IMG/VR virus record: IMGVR_UViG_3300027985_000843
Span: 62,001 to 126,000 of that record
DNA length: 64,000 bases
Origin: a virus
Strand: one strand, 5' to 3'
Shown: one piece after another, positions 37,874 through 48,096 of the stretch
How the letters are laid out: every line of letters begins with the position of its first letter
Numbering within the stretch: position 1 is the stretch's first letter
Notes under the pieces: generated by a model
What the model was told of the DNA's origin: nothing
Seen by the model: only the letters and a program-made list of their open reading frames with translations
Database searches by the model: none
Program-made: the position numbers and the translations under genes

Positions 37874-40800
37874 TCAGTCCATGCTCAGCGGAGTCTTCTT
37901 GGCAAGGTCGATCGAGGTCGGGTCGACATCGAAGCGGACGTTGTCAGACACGAGAGGGTGACCAGGCAGGCGATACAGGTCGACAGCTGAGACTGTCTCA
38001 CCCGTGCCATTGGTGCCGCTCTGAATCACGATATTCCGAGTCGTGCCAGTCTTGAGCTGCGTGCCGGAAGTCACAACCAACAGCATCAGCTCACCACCCG
38101 CAGACACCTCGGTCGAACCGATGTTCGTGACCGTGTTGCGAACCAGGTACGCCGATCCCGCGAGAACCGTGGAGAAGCTCGGGGAGGTGCCTGCCGTCTG
38201 GAACTGCATCGCGAACTCGCCACCCGGATGCGGAGGGAAGGCCGTGAAGCCCGAGCCGCCTCGGTTGGTTCTGAAGTTCACCAGCAGTCCGTAGTTGCCC
38301 TGCTCGCCGTCGACGTGGACGACAACCTCGCCCGGCTGACCGGACGACAGGCTGGACGTCCCCACCAACAGTCCCGCCGCCTCATAGGAAGAGTTGACCG
38401 CAATGCTGCTCGGCAAGATACCCGGCCCGTACGAGTCCGTGTACATGAACGGGGTGGGGACTTGGCTGCTCACGCCACCGATGAAGTCGCCCTTGAAGTC
38501 CTTGTCCAGCAACCCAGCTCCGAGCGGGAGCCGTTCAATGCACCCGTGGTAGGCCGTTCCGATAGCCCCTGCATGTGTTGAGTCCAAAGCGGCGAGGGCG
38601 AGGGTCGGGCGAGGATCAAGGGCTGAAGTGATAGGATTGGTCCAGTCCTCATAGCCCACGTTGCGGAAGTCGAGCGAGGTCGCAGAGGGCGAGAGGTCTC
38701 CAGAGAGGCGCCCCGTCCCAAGCGTCGTGAGGAAGCTGCGGGAAGCCAGGACCTCCAGCGCCTTCTGATTCGGTCGTGTGAGGGCTGCCTCATTGAGTTC
38801 CGTCGACAGGAGTTGGTAGAGCGTCGACGTCAGAAGCGGCCCCTGCTTGTGTTGGATGTCCTGTTGCAAGGTCTGACTACCCCACGCGTCGCCCTGGTAC
38901 GGGGTCCGTGAGTAGTTGACCGCGATCTCGTCGCTGTTGATGGCCGGGGCCGGGATGACGAGGTTCGGGGTGGACGTCTCCGCCTGAGAAATGGGGCCGT
39001 AGTTATTCGTTCGAGTGGCGCTCTTCGTTTCGAGCCGCTCCCGAGTCAGGACGAAACGGAAGTCGCTGTTGAGGTCGAAGCTCCCCCGGTCGAATCCGAA
39101 GATGTTCGCCTCGATGACGTAGTGCCCCGCTGCGAAGGACGAGATGAGGTTCGGGCTCTTCGTGATGTCGATGGCTTCGGCATTGAGGATGAACGTGCTG
39201 TCACCGTCGTCATCGATCTCGATCCAGAAGACAGGGCCGTTGAAGTTCTGCCGCAGCAAGTTCGCTGCCCCACCACCCACGTACTGTCGGGTGGTCGCGT
39301 CGTAATTCGACCCGTTGTCGCTGTAGTCCTCCGCCTCGTACACCGCGAACAACCGAGCGATGCCGTAGAAGGGCGGCATCTCCAGGCCCTCTCGACCAAG
39401 AGCCCGGGTCTCCGTGTACTGCCGCATGCCGGCGTACGTGATGCCGCTGTAGGTGAGCTGGGCATTGTAGGTCGCCGCTGCCGGAGCTGGGTACGTGTTG
39501 AGGTCCGCTGTCGAGAACACCGCGTAGGACAAGCTGCCGTTCTCGAAAGGCACGAAGTTCTTCTCTGAGGCGGGCCCGGTCGTCTTGTCGCCCTTGGTGG
39601 TGAGCACCATGAAGTTGACGCCCTCATCCCACACCGTGTTGTCCGTGTGGATGATGGGAGCATGCACCGCACCCCAACCTGGGATGAGCTTGCGAGGCAT
39701 CGGCATGCAGATGTTGTTGGTGTTGGTGTCCGGGTCGGTCTCACCAGCGAACAGCTCCAGTGGGTCCGTAGTCGCCCACTTGGCAGCACCGCTGATATCG
39801 TTCAGGGGCATGAGCCCTTGCGTATGATAGACGGTAAACGTGCTGACGGCCGCCGGTGCGGTTCTGTCAAGGACAAGGTTGTGGGCGTCGCTCACAGACG
39901 ACACGTAGTAGAAGCCCGTGGCCGCCCCGGTGTCGATGACGATCACGTCCCCTTGGAGGATGGATGCGAGGAAGTTCGCCGAAGCACTGTTGAACGCGGT
40001 TGTGCCGTTCGTGGTGCCGTCCGCGTAGGTCATGACCACCGTGTCCGTGTTCCAGTTGATGTTCGCGCCGTCGAGCGTCTGGAACGTTTGCGGCAGCACG
40101 ATGCGTCGGAACGGGGTCAAGATGACGGTCTTGCTGCCCGGGTCCACATAGGCGGAGGCCGTGACGGGCAACAGGTTGTTGTACACCGAGTCCCTGTACT
40201 TGGACCACAGCGGCGCCCAGGCCGTCGACAGCGGGGTGTTGTCCGCCGGCACACCGATCTGGGGGAGCAAGATTTCCGTGCTGCCGCTGAGGTACGAGAC
40301 GCTGTGAATGAGGTCAGGACGACGGCTGATACCTCGACCCGGCCCCCACATGACGTGGAAGGTGATGATCAGGTGCCTGTCCGTGGGCGAGGGGTCGATG
40401 TTCAAGAGAGTGATCACGAGGTCATCGTTGGGCCCTGTGATGGGGGTCACAGTGAAGTCGACGCCCTCCACCATGGGGGTAGCCATGCCATCGACACGGA
40501 TGGACACAGCCCCTGCGTTCGATAGGAACTGAACTTGGTCAGCGTCCGCCGCAGGCAGGCTGTTCTTGAGTTGAGCGATCGGAATGGTCAGGATGTCGCC
40601 CGCATCGAAGACCCCGATGCCGCCTCCTTGATTGGTATGCACACCCGTCAGCCCAAGAGACCAGCTCGTGGTGATGGGCGTTCCAGAACCCGTGCCGGGC
40701 GTCGCGATGAACTCCATCGACTGGATCATGGCCGCATCTGAGTACACCGTCCGATACCCGTCAGGAGCATCGAGCAAGGTGACGCCGAGAGCAGGGGCCG

Positions 40801-42178
40801 ACGCAGAGATCTTGTCCTGATACGACACGAACGGGCCTTGGGGTCCAGCACCCGACCGCTTCCACGTGCCTCGCAACTCGCCTCTGAGCAGCTTGTCGAG
40901 ACCCTGGTACAGCATCGAGTTGTAGTCGAACCCGTTCGGGTTGACTGTGTGGCGCAGGTCGAGGATGTCCGTCTTGACGATTTGGTCGCTGTACAGCTCG
41001 TCGGGCCGACCCGACAACACAGCGATCGTCGCCCCCGCCTTGTGGACTTCGGCCTTCGTGCCGAGGTACCCACGGTTGGTCAGAGTCATGGTCGTACCGG
41101 TGATCACCGAGTAGGTCATGATCTCATCGTCGACCTTGATCACGACGGAGGAAGCCGGGGTGAGAGGAAGCGGGATGCCCGTGGCCGACACAAGTGTGAG
41201 CGACACATCGGCCGCAGTGATATTCGCCGCCAGGGTCGGGGTGGCCGTGAAGGTTGTCGCCCCTGTTCTGTCAGTCGCAGTGGGGTTACGATTGAACCCA
41301 CCATTGAGGTTCTGACCAGGGTCGCCGTCCCATGCCACGCTGTTGCGCCGGAACACGGCACACAGGGGGATTGCGTAGACGTAGCCGTCCACGGTCCCCA
41401 GAGCGTTGTCGGTCCCGTCGCCGGCCCTCCAGAGCCCCGCATCGCCCAATTCCTGACGCATGTTGGTGAAGGTGTAACTTGTGTCGGCAGCAGCCGCGCC
41501 ACGAGCCTTGACCACCGTCGGATCGAACCCGTCTGGATAGGAGGTGAGGCCCACGAGGCCACTCACCACTCGGATGCGGTATTGCAGTTGCACTCGCTGG
41601 GCCGTCTCGATGCCCAGAGCAGGGTCCTTCATGTCGTCGGCCAAGTAGGTGTAGCCACCCTCGACGTTGCCGTACCGATAGACGGTGGCCGCCCCCGGCT
41701 TGTTGGTCAGGCTGGGGTTGGGGGCGAGCTTTGCCTGCCACACCTCAAGGAAGGCAAAGTCAATCCGGCTGTCCCCCGAGTTCGAGGGAGGCGGGTCGAG
41801 CTTGATCTTGTTCCACGTGTCCGCATCATTGGGGCTGCCCGGAGGGGTGCCCGTGCCGGTGCCCGTAACGGGGATCAACCAGCCATTGACACACGCCCAC
41901 TGGACAGCCATGACCTCGCCAGTCTTTTGTTGACCGAATCGGAACCAGTTGGACCATGACGCGCTCGTGAGGTAGTCGTCCCCTGAGTTGGTCACGTTCG
42001 ACAACCAACCCGAAGGCGTTCCTCGCAAGGTCAGAATCCGACGCCAGTCGTCGGTAAGCTGTTGCAAGAAGTTGAACTCAGCGTCCATCGGGGGCTTTCC
42101 CTGTTGCAGGATGACCTGCACCATGGCCGCTTGATTGGGGTTGAGAACCCGCGAGACGCCTGTTCCAAAGTTCGTCAT
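37874..42178 (-). CDS. Large tail/fibre structural protein (paralogue A)
   Basis: A 1434-residue protein of beta-rich, Gly/Thr/Asn-rich composition typical of tail or baseplate fibres. The N-terminal 500 residues are paralogous to those of 44832-47396: both have 'GVSRVLNP'/'GVSGYLDP', 'VNGWLI', 'RVQ(L/I)QYR(L/I)RV', 'GLWRAGDG', 'LGTVDGY(V/M)YA', and 'ILDLR'/'IIDLR'. The rest is a string of beta domains without recognised enzymatic motifs. GAGGAA precedes the ATG. It is the most downstream of the large structural genes. Confidence 0.75.
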   Translation of the reverse strand: MTNFGTGVSRVLNPNQAAMVQVILQQGKPPMDAEFNFLQQLTDDWRRILTLRGTPSGWLSNVTNSGDDYLTSASWSNWFRFGQQKTGEVMAVQWACVNGWLIPVTGTGTGTPPGSPNDADTWNKIKLDPPPSNSGDSRIDFAFLEVWQAKLAPNPSLTNKPGAATVYRYGNVEGGYTYLADDMKDPALGIETAQRVQLQYRIRVVSGLVGLTSYPDGFDPTVVKARGAAAADTSYTFTNMRQELGDAGLWRAGDGTDNALGTVDGYVYAIPLCAVFRRNSVAWDGDPGQNLNGGFNRNPTATDRTGATTFTATPTLAANITAADVSLTLVSATGIPLPLTPASSVVIKVDDEIMTYSVITGTTMTLTNRGYLGTKAEVHKAGATIAVLSGRPDELYSDQIVKTDILDLRHTVNPNGFDYNSMLYQGLDKLLRGELRGTWKRSGAGPQGPFVSYQDKISASAPALGVTLLDAPDGYRTVYSDAAMIQSMEFIATPGTGSGTPITTSWSLGLTGVHTNQGGGIGVFDAGDILTIPIAQLKNSLPAADADQVQFLSNAGAVSIRVDGMATPMVEGVDFTVTPITGPNDDLVITLLNIDPSPTDRHLIITFHVMWGPGRGISRRPDLIHSVSYLSGSTEILLPQIGVPADNTPLSTAWAPLWSKYRDSVYNNLLPVTASAYVDPGSKTVILTPFRRIVLPQTFQTLDGANINWNTDTVVMTYADGTTNGTTAFNSASANFLASILQGDVIVIDTGAATGFYYVSSVSDAHNLVLDRTAPAAVSTFTVYHTQGLMPLNDISGAAKWATTDPLELFAGETDPDTNTNNICMPMPRKLIPGWGAVHAPIIHTDNTVWDEGVNFMVLTTKGDKTTGPASEKNFVPFENGSLSYAVFSTADLNTYPAPAAATYNAQLTYSGITYAGMRQYTETRALGREGLEMPPFYGIARLFAVYEAEDYSDNGSNYDATTRQYVGGGAANLLRQNFNGPVFWIEIDDDGDSTFILNAEAIDITKSPNLISSFAAGHYVIEANIFGFDRGSFDLNSDFRFVLTRERLETKSATRTNNYGPISQAETSTPNLVIPAPAINSDEIAVNYSRTPYQGDAWGSQTLQQDIQHKQGPLLTSTLYQLLSTELNEAALTRPNQKALEVLASRSFLTTLGTGRLSGDLSPSATSLDFRNVGYEDWTNPITSALDPRPTLALAALDSTHAGAIGTAYHGCIERLPLGAGLLDKDFKGDFIGGVSSQVPTPFMYTDSYGPGILPSSIAVNSSYEAAGLLVGTSSLSSGQPGEVVVHVDGEQGNYGLLVNFRTNRGGSGFTAFPPHPGGEFAMQFQTAGTSPSFSTVLAGSAYLVRNTVTNIGSTEVSAGGELMLLVVTSGTQLKTGTTRNIVIQSGTNGTGETVSAVDLYRLPGHPLVSDNVRFDVDPTSIDLAKKTPLSMD

Positions 42179-42200
42179 TTTTTCCTCATTCTCATCTGCG

Positions 42201-42833
42201 TCAGTAGACGACAGCCCAGCTTCCTACCCAGAGGCGTCGACCAGAAGAATTGGTGACCCTGAGGACGAACTGCGTACCTTGTTGCCACGCCGGGATGTTG
42301 AACTGCACTCCGTCCGTGACTCCGCTGGAGTAGGACACGCCGTTGTCGAAACTGGCTTGCACAGTCAAGTCTGTGGTGGCCCCTTCGGTGTACTTGCGGA
42401 GCACCACTCCATCGATGTCGTTGTCCCAACTCAGCTCGAAGACCTCCCACGTCATGATGGCCGCCGCCGGAGCTGCCCCCGTCAACGCCACCGCCGACGA
42501 GATGAGAAGACCCCCGTCTTGAATGGATACGTTTCCTCGGTCACCCAGGCCCACTCCAGATGACGCAGCCGCGTTCCAGTTGGTCGCGTCGATACCTTCG
42601 TCATAGCTGATGTAGGTGAAGCCTGGGTAGAAGGCGAGAAGACCCGCGAACTTGTCGGAAAGCAATGCCGTGAGGTTTGCCGGCGTTCCGTCGATCGGAA
42701 CACCAAAAGGCACGTTCACCACGAAGCTTCCGTTGAGCGTTTGAGTGTCTCCGAACTCCAGGGGGATCGTGTCGTTGATCTCCGAGTTCGCGAGGACAGG
42801 GGTGTGCCCGTCAATCAGGAAGATGCTCCCCAT
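42201..42833 (-). CDS. Structural protein, probable tail component
   Basis: A 210-residue beta-rich protein with low charge, starting MGSIFLIDGHTPVLAN. The C-terminal half has a carbohydrate-binding-like beta-sandwich composition (Trp/Asn/Ser-rich, 'WEVFELSWDNDIDG'). The ATG follows the upstream stop by one base (TGATATG). Its place between two large tail genes supports a virion role. No family is recognised. Confidence 0.6.
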   Translation of the reverse strand: MGSIFLIDGHTPVLANSEINDTIPLEFGDTQTLNGSFVVNVPFGVPIDGTPANLTALLSDKFAGLLAFYPGFTYISYDEGIDATNWNAAASSGVGLGDRGNVSIQDGGLLISSAVALTGAAPAAAIMTWEVFELSWDNDIDGVVLRKYTEGATTDLTVQASFDNGVSYSSGVTDGVQFNIPAWQQGTQFVLRVTNSSGRRLWVGSWAVVY

Positions 42834-42834
42834 A

Positions 42835-44832
42835 TCACCACTCTCCCACCTTGGTCATGTAGATGTAGTTTGAAGGTCCAGCCACAATCCCCTTCCAGAT
42901 CGTTTCCGACCCGATGCCAGCGTTGGGGAGTGCATCCCCTGCTGTCTGGAACTGGAAATTGGCATCCCACGTGATGACTGCGCCGCCACTGACGTTGTTG
43001 ACGCAGACCGTGAGTGTGTCGCCGGCTGCCCTGACGTGGGTGATGTAGTCGGTATCGATGTTGATGACCATCGTGACGCCGTCGCTGATGCGGGCGTCCA
43101 CGACCGACCCGTCAATGCTCGGGTGCCAGGTCAAGGTACGATCCGGAACAGCAGTGGCCGAGCCGATGATGAAGAACGTTGTCTGTCGAGCAAGCAACGT
43201 GCACTCGATCGAACCGTCTCCCCGCAAACCACCGCGAGCTTCCATAAGGTGGGTGCGCGGGTTATGCCCTCCGAAGACCAGGGCGTATGGCTTGAAGCCC
43301 GTAGCAGCGATCTCAGCCCGCGTTCGGGCTCGGGCGTAGAAAGCAAAATGCCCGGGGTCAACCTCATCAGACCCTGTGACAGTCGGATCGTCAGTCAACG
43401 TCGGCGTGACGGCATTGTAGCCGTACCCAAGCAGCACCGGGTCGGTGTGTGTGTCGATCTTGGCCCGAAGTGCTTGTGTGCCGACACCCGAGAAGTGTCG
43501 CGTCTTGATGAACCGGAACGTGACTCCCGTGGTGGCTGCACCCGAAGGGAACTCAGGGCTGTCACCCGCGATGGTCCTGACCAACGCCCTTCGTTGGTCC
43601 TCGGCCGGAACAGGGCTGGCAGCGTGAGGCCCGCCAAAGAGCGTCGTAATGACGTACGCCTGCTTTTCGCCGCCGGGCAGGGTCACTTCGATCATGTCGG
43701 AGCCAACCGCAACCTCTGACAGATCGTCACCCGAGGTACTCTCCCAGAAGTAGTCCCCGGTTGCCAAACGAATGGTTCGACGATCGTCCGCCGTTGCTCC
43801 CGCATCCGGGTTCAGGGCGGTCCCTGTAGAGTTCGCAGCCCCTACACGTGTTTTGACGTTGCCTGCCCCGATGGTCGAAGCCACCAGGTCGCGCTCGATG
43901 ACGTCCATCCGGCTTGCGAAGCTCAAGGAGTAGGCATTCGTTCGTTGCGACACCGAAACGGTGTTTCTTTGCTGAAGAACTCCCACGAAGCCCGTGCCGC
44001 CGTCGTAGTTCGCCAAGGACGAGGTCCCGATAACAGACGGGCCCGCAGTGACCAAGAAGTTGGCCCAGTACGGATCCGGCTGAGGGCTGCTGTAGTTGTA
44101 GGCGTTCGCAGTGGCCTGCACTGTGACTGCCTGGCCTGTCCGTTGGATGAGGCCACCGTCGCCGGCACTGTTCAGGGTCGGGGATCCTGCAACAGACGTG
44201 GACCGATTGTATCGCTCCTGGAGGCCGGACAGAGCTGCCTCAGACAATGTGGTGGTTGGCGTAGCGTCCCACGCGACCAGCACGTTGCTCAGCATGGCCT
44301 GGAAGCGTTGCTCATAGATGGGCTGCTCCGGCACGAAGCGTCTTGCCGTAGCCAGGGCGCCGGTTGTGAAAGCCCCGAGCGTAGTCCTCTTCGAGAACTT
44401 GAACCGATACTGGGTCGAGGCAGGAATGGGGGCACTCAGGTTGAACGTGATGACGCTCGAAGTGAAGGCACCGGTGCCAATCGTAGCCCCTGTGATACCC
44501 GTGATGTAGATGGGGAGGTTGTTCGTGCCCGTGACCCGGCTGTCGGTGATGGTGTCGACAAGATCGAAAACATCGCCCACATGTTCGCCGGTGTAGCCCA
44601 ACCAGAAGGGGCCGTAGACGCTCGCATCCACCGCGAACGAGGTGTCTGTCAAAGAGAGGTTGACGTCCATTTCTGTCGGGACGGCGATCTCCTGGTTGAG
44701 AGATGCGAGAAACGTGGCAAGCATTGCCTCCGTCCCCGCGCTCGTCTGGAAGTCCGATGCCGCAGAGGCCACATTAGGGTGCAGCTTGCCTGCACCGACC
44801 TGCACGAGAGACAGAGCCTTTGAAGACGGCAT
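42835..44832 (-). CDS. Tail structural protein
   Basis: A 665-residue beta-rich protein starting MPSSKALSLVQVGAGK, its ATG overlapping the upstream stop (TGATG). It has a Thr/Val/Asn-rich composition and a helix-poor profile like tail-associated appendage proteins, with a C-terminal domain around 560-665 that is dense in short strands. No enzymatic motif is seen. It lies between paralogue B and the small structural gene. The exact part of the virion is unknown. Confidence 0.65.
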   Translation of the reverse strand: MPSSKALSLVQVGAGKLHPNVASAASDFQTSAGTEAMLATFLASLNQEIAVPTEMDVNLSLTDTSFAVDASVYGPFWLGYTGEHVGDVFDLVDTITDSRVTGTNNLPIYITGITGATIGTGAFTSSVITFNLSAPIPASTQYRFKFSKRTTLGAFTTGALATARRFVPEQPIYEQRFQAMLSNVLVAWDATPTTTLSEAALSGLQERYNRSTSVAGSPTLNSAGDGGLIQRTGQAVTVQATANAYNYSSPQPDPYWANFLVTAGPSVIGTSSLANYDGGTGFVGVLQQRNTVSVSQRTNAYSLSFASRMDVIERDLVASTIGAGNVKTRVGAANSTGTALNPDAGATADDRRTIRLATGDYFWESTSGDDLSEVAVGSDMIEVTLPGGEKQAYVITTLFGGPHAASPVPAEDQRRALVRTIAGDSPEFPSGAATTGVTFRFIKTRHFSGVGTQALRAKIDTHTDPVLLGYGYNAVTPTLTDDPTVTGSDEVDPGHFAFYARARTRAEIAATGFKPYALVFGGHNPRTHLMEARGGLRGDGSIECTLLARQTTFFIIGSATAVPDRTLTWHPSIDGSVVDARISDGVTMVINIDTDYITHVRAAGDTLTVCVNNVSGGAVITWDANFQFQTAGDALPNAGIGSETIWKGIVAGPSNYIYMTKVGEW

Positions 44833-47396
44833 CAGCTTCTCCTGTTGTTGAGCAAGTTGCCCTTGAGCCGGTACACGCTGGCACACGTCTCATTGTTGGC
44901 AAGGTCACCCGCAATGAACCCGACCGAGTTACGGTCGTCGAATCTGGCCCATCGGGAGATGAGCACCAGAACCAGCTCTCCCTTCGGACCGAAAGACGTG
45001 TCGCTCGACAACTCGGCCAAGAGGGGTTGAATCACCTTGTGCTTCTTGGGGTCAGACAAGGGTTGGGCGTACGAGTTCGGGCTGTACTCGGTGGTGGGCA
45101 CGTCGTTGAAGTACGCTCGCCCCTCGATGTCCACGTCGCCGCCAAGCCGCGAGAAGGTCAGCTTGTCCGGTGCCGGAACCATAGGGATCAAGGTCTCCAG
45201 CTGCACGAAGCCTGTGTTCGCGTCGAAGTTCGATACGTAGATCGAGCTTGCCCCGTCCAGCTCATGGTCTCCTGAGAACGTGCCACCCGAAGTCGGATAG
45301 ACGGCCGCCGCGAGGTACTGGTAGGGGAAGGGGTATGCCTCGATCTGCGCTCCGCTACCAGCGGTCAGGGTGTAGAGATAAGGGGCGATGTACCTCGGGA
45401 TGACCGTGAGGCTTGTGCCGAGAAAACTGTCAGGCACCGTCATGGGGGCCCGGGCCTCGTAGTAGACGGTCACCTGCTCCCCGTTCTGCGGGTAGGGCCG
45501 GGCCGCTCGGTACTCCACAAGGATAGTGTCTCCAGGAGCTGAGCCGAAGGCTGCCGAAGCACCGTCTGTGAGGACGAAGCCCGACGCGTCAATGGTCACG
45601 GCGCCGCCGTAAGGCGTGCCATTGACCTTGACGTTGTCCAGAGAGGCCACCCGGTCTGGCAGGACGATGCGGTTTTGCGAACCATCCGACAGGAACGTGA
45701 ACGTCACCTGCGTGGTTCGATAGACCAGCTCCATCTCGCGGTTCGCCCAGTACAGGTTCGCGTATTCATCCGAAGCGTAGTCTGCTGGCAAGCTTCCCGG
45801 ATTGTTGACGCTGAATGAAGACGCTCCGTAGTCCGCCGTCGGCGTCTTGGTGAGACCCTGACCGGCGGGGTACGCGATCTCCACGTACAGGTACAGGGTC
45901 TCGTTCGTCACACCGGCGGGCACCGTGCCGATGTCCAGAGAGATGCTCCCTTGAGGCAGGGCCCCCAAGCCTGTGGCGGCGTAGTTGCCGATGTCCTCTT
46001 GGCCCACAGACCCCGAGAACTTGCCCTGGACGATGTCCAAGATACTCACGTCGGAGGGTGCCCTGCTCGCCCAGTTGTAGGCCGCGTAGGGGTAAACCGG
46101 AAGGGCCGACGGGTCGATTGTGACGACCTCGTTGTTCACCCACGTGGCGCCAGCCGGGGTGAAGGCAAGGCACACAATCTCGTGAATGACGCGGTCCGAG
46201 AACCGTCGTCGGACCCCGTCGAACTGACCGATGAACTCGGCTCCGGGAGTATCGCCCGTCGTTGTACCGTCACCAGGGAGCACGCCCACTTCGTCAGCCC
46301 ACAAAACGGTGTTGCCATCCATTCCGCCGCCGATGAGGGTTCTCGTGAGTTCGGTCCTCAAGGCGTTGTCGAAGAGGAAATGAGTGTTCTTCTCAGTGAC
46401 TTCCCTGTAGTTCCAACCTTCGGGGGCAACACCCGTCCGAAGGTCGATGATGTCTCTTGCGTCGACGATGTCGTAGAAGAGGCCGTCAGGGCGGTCTGAG
46501 GGGCCAGGAGAGGCAACCCCGCCGTTGTGGTTAGAGTTGCGATCGAACGCTGCCGTGTTCCGCCGCACCACCGCCATCAGGGGGAGGGCATACATGTAGC
46601 CATCGACCGTGCCGAGGGTGTTCGTGGGAACGCCGTCGCCCGCACGCCATAGGCCGGGGTCGCCGGCTGCTGACTGAGAGGTGTAGGGGAACAGAGTCGC
46701 CACGCCATCCGGAGCGGCCGCCGCTGCCGGGACCGAGTTGGCGACCACAGAAGGGTCGTTCATGCCGTAGGGGTAGGCAAACAGGTCGACGCCCTGAATG
46801 ACCCGAAGGCGATACTGGATCTGGACCCTCTTCGTAGACTCGGCACCCAAAGAAGCATCGAGGATGTCGTCAGCGAAGTTGAGGGTCACGTCGTCGCCCC
46901 CAGAGATCTTGACATTACCAAACCACCAGATGCGGCCGGCTGGGCTCTTGCCATCCGTGGAAGGCGAGGGCGAAAGAAGTCGCCGCCACACCTCAAGAAC
47001 CACCAGGTCCACCCTCTTGGCGCCAGCCCCTGCGGGCCCCGCTCCGAGGTCGAGGCTGTTCTTCGTCCCACCCGCCGCATTGGTGTAGCCAACTCGAATC
47101 AGCCACCCGTTGACGGTAGCGTACAGGTCCTGAGGGATTTCCAGGTCGTCAGCGGTAGCACTCGCTGCGAAGATCGCCGAAGTCATGTTCGACGTGTTGA
47201 GGAAGTCGTCCGATAGCCAACCCGAAGCAAAGGATCGTTTGCCGAGTCGGCGCAGCTCATTCTGGGAAACATCCTGGGCAAGGTTCAGTTCCTTGTCCAG
47301 GACCGGCTTCGACGCCTGGTAGACACCCGTTTCCCAATTGCGGCCCTCGGGATCCAAGTACCCGCTGACGCCCGCTCCGTAATTCTTGGTGGTCAT
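44832..47396 (-). CDS. Large tail/fibre structural protein (paralogue B)
   Basis: An 854-residue protein starting MTTKNYGAGVSGYLDPEG. It shares a long N-terminal region with 37874-42178 (see that entry), but is shorter at the C-terminus. It is Gly/Ala/Asn-rich and beta-dominated, with an internal 'NLAQDVSQNELRR' helix early on. The shared N-terminal part probably anchors both proteins to the same baseplate site; this is inference. A weak AGGTAGAG ribosome-binding site lies upstream. Confidence 0.75.
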   Translation of the reverse strand: MTTKNYGAGVSGYLDPEGRNWETGVYQASKPVLDKELNLAQDVSQNELRRLGKRSFASGWLSDDFLNTSNMTSAIFAASATADDLEIPQDLYATVNGWLIRVGYTNAAGGTKNSLDLGAGPAGAGAKRVDLVVLEVWRRLLSPSPSTDGKSPAGRIWWFGNVKISGGDDVTLNFADDILDASLGAESTKRVQIQYRLRVIQGVDLFAYPYGMNDPSVVANSVPAAAAAPDGVATLFPYTSQSAAGDPGLWRAGDGVPTNTLGTVDGYMYALPLMAVVRRNTAAFDRNSNHNGGVASPGPSDRPDGLFYDIVDARDIIDLRTGVAPEGWNYREVTEKNTHFLFDNALRTELTRTLIGGGMDGNTVLWADEVGVLPGDGTTTGDTPGAEFIGQFDGVRRRFSDRVIHEIVCLAFTPAGATWVNNEVVTIDPSALPVYPYAAYNWASRAPSDVSILDIVQGKFSGSVGQEDIGNYAATGLGALPQGSISLDIGTVPAGVTNETLYLYVEIAYPAGQGLTKTPTADYGASSFSVNNPGSLPADYASDEYANLYWANREMELVYRTTQVTFTFLSDGSQNRIVLPDRVASLDNVKVNGTPYGGAVTIDASGFVLTDGASAAFGSAPGDTILVEYRAARPYPQNGEQVTVYYEARAPMTVPDSFLGTSLTVIPRYIAPYLYTLTAGSGAQIEAYPFPYQYLAAAVYPTSGGTFSGDHELDGASSIYVSNFDANTGFVQLETLIPMVPAPDKLTFSRLGGDVDIEGRAYFNDVPTTEYSPNSYAQPLSDPKKHKVIQPLLAELSSDTSFGPKGELVLVLISRWARFDDRNSVGFIAGDLANNETCASVYRLKGNLLNNRRS

Positions 47397-47404
47397 GCTC
47401 TACC

Positions 47405-48052
47405 TCAGAACGTCAGTCTCCAGGTGATCTCAAGCGTGCTCGTTGCCGGCTTGTTGATCACCGCGAAGGTCAGGTAGTTGATGAGCGTTTCGTAGCTCGT
47501 CAAATCCACCGTCGGGTCATATGTCCCGTTGGGCGGCGACACGGGGTTCTTCACAGCGAGGTTGGTGTCGATGTTGCCACCAACGAGCCCCATCTCGACC
47601 AGGGGACCCACAGCTTCAGACTCAGTGAAGATGGTGGTGAAATCGACGATGTTGGTGGGGTAGGCTACCGGTAACGCACTCCCGTCGATGAACTGGGTCG
47701 TGGAGAAGGTCTTGCGGGTGACCTCGGAATACAGGGCCCGCTGGGTGATGGTGGGCGCGGGAGGGCTCATGGGGTCCCATCCGGAATCCCCTGTGCCCAC
47801 CGCCAAAACGTAAGCCCCCTTTGGGGGCTCGGCGTTGTCCTTGACCAACCTGGCGATGAGAATCGACGCGTCGGAGACGACCAGGTTTCGCTTCACCTGT
47901 TCGAGCTGAAGCTCCCCCGTCTTGCCATCCCTCATTCGGAAGAAGACATCGCCTCGGATTTTGATCCGAGCATCCTCTTCGTGCCGGTTGTTCAGCGCTG
48001 ACTTGAAAGTGCTTCCGGCAGCCCGGAAAGCCTCAAGAATCCTCATGTTCAT
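47405..48052 (-). CDS. Tail protein with phage structural beta fold
   Basis: A 215-residue protein with a basic helical start (MNMRILEAFRAAGS), a charged linker, then a beta domain. 'VSDASILIARLV', 'VGTGDSG', 'ALYSEVTRKTF', 'FTESEAVGPLVEMGL', and the end 'STLEITWRLTF' match the general layout of a tail domain also seen in 60150-60662. AGAGGAGAT precedes the ATG. It is probably a virion component near the tail tip. Confidence 0.65.
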   Translation of the reverse strand: MNMRILEAFRAAGSTFKSALNNRHEEDARIKIRGDVFFRMRDGKTGELQLEQVKRNLVVSDASILIARLVKDNAEPPKGAYVLAVGTGDSGWDPMSPPAPTITQRALYSEVTRKTFSTTQFIDGSALPVAYPTNIVDFTTIFTESEAVGPLVEMGLVGGNIDTNLAVKNPVSPPNGTYDPTVDLTSYETLINYLTFAVINKPATSTLEITWRLTF

Positions 48053-48096
48053 CTCCTCTTGGCTTCACCGAATGTGCAAGCATAAGAGGATTAGGG

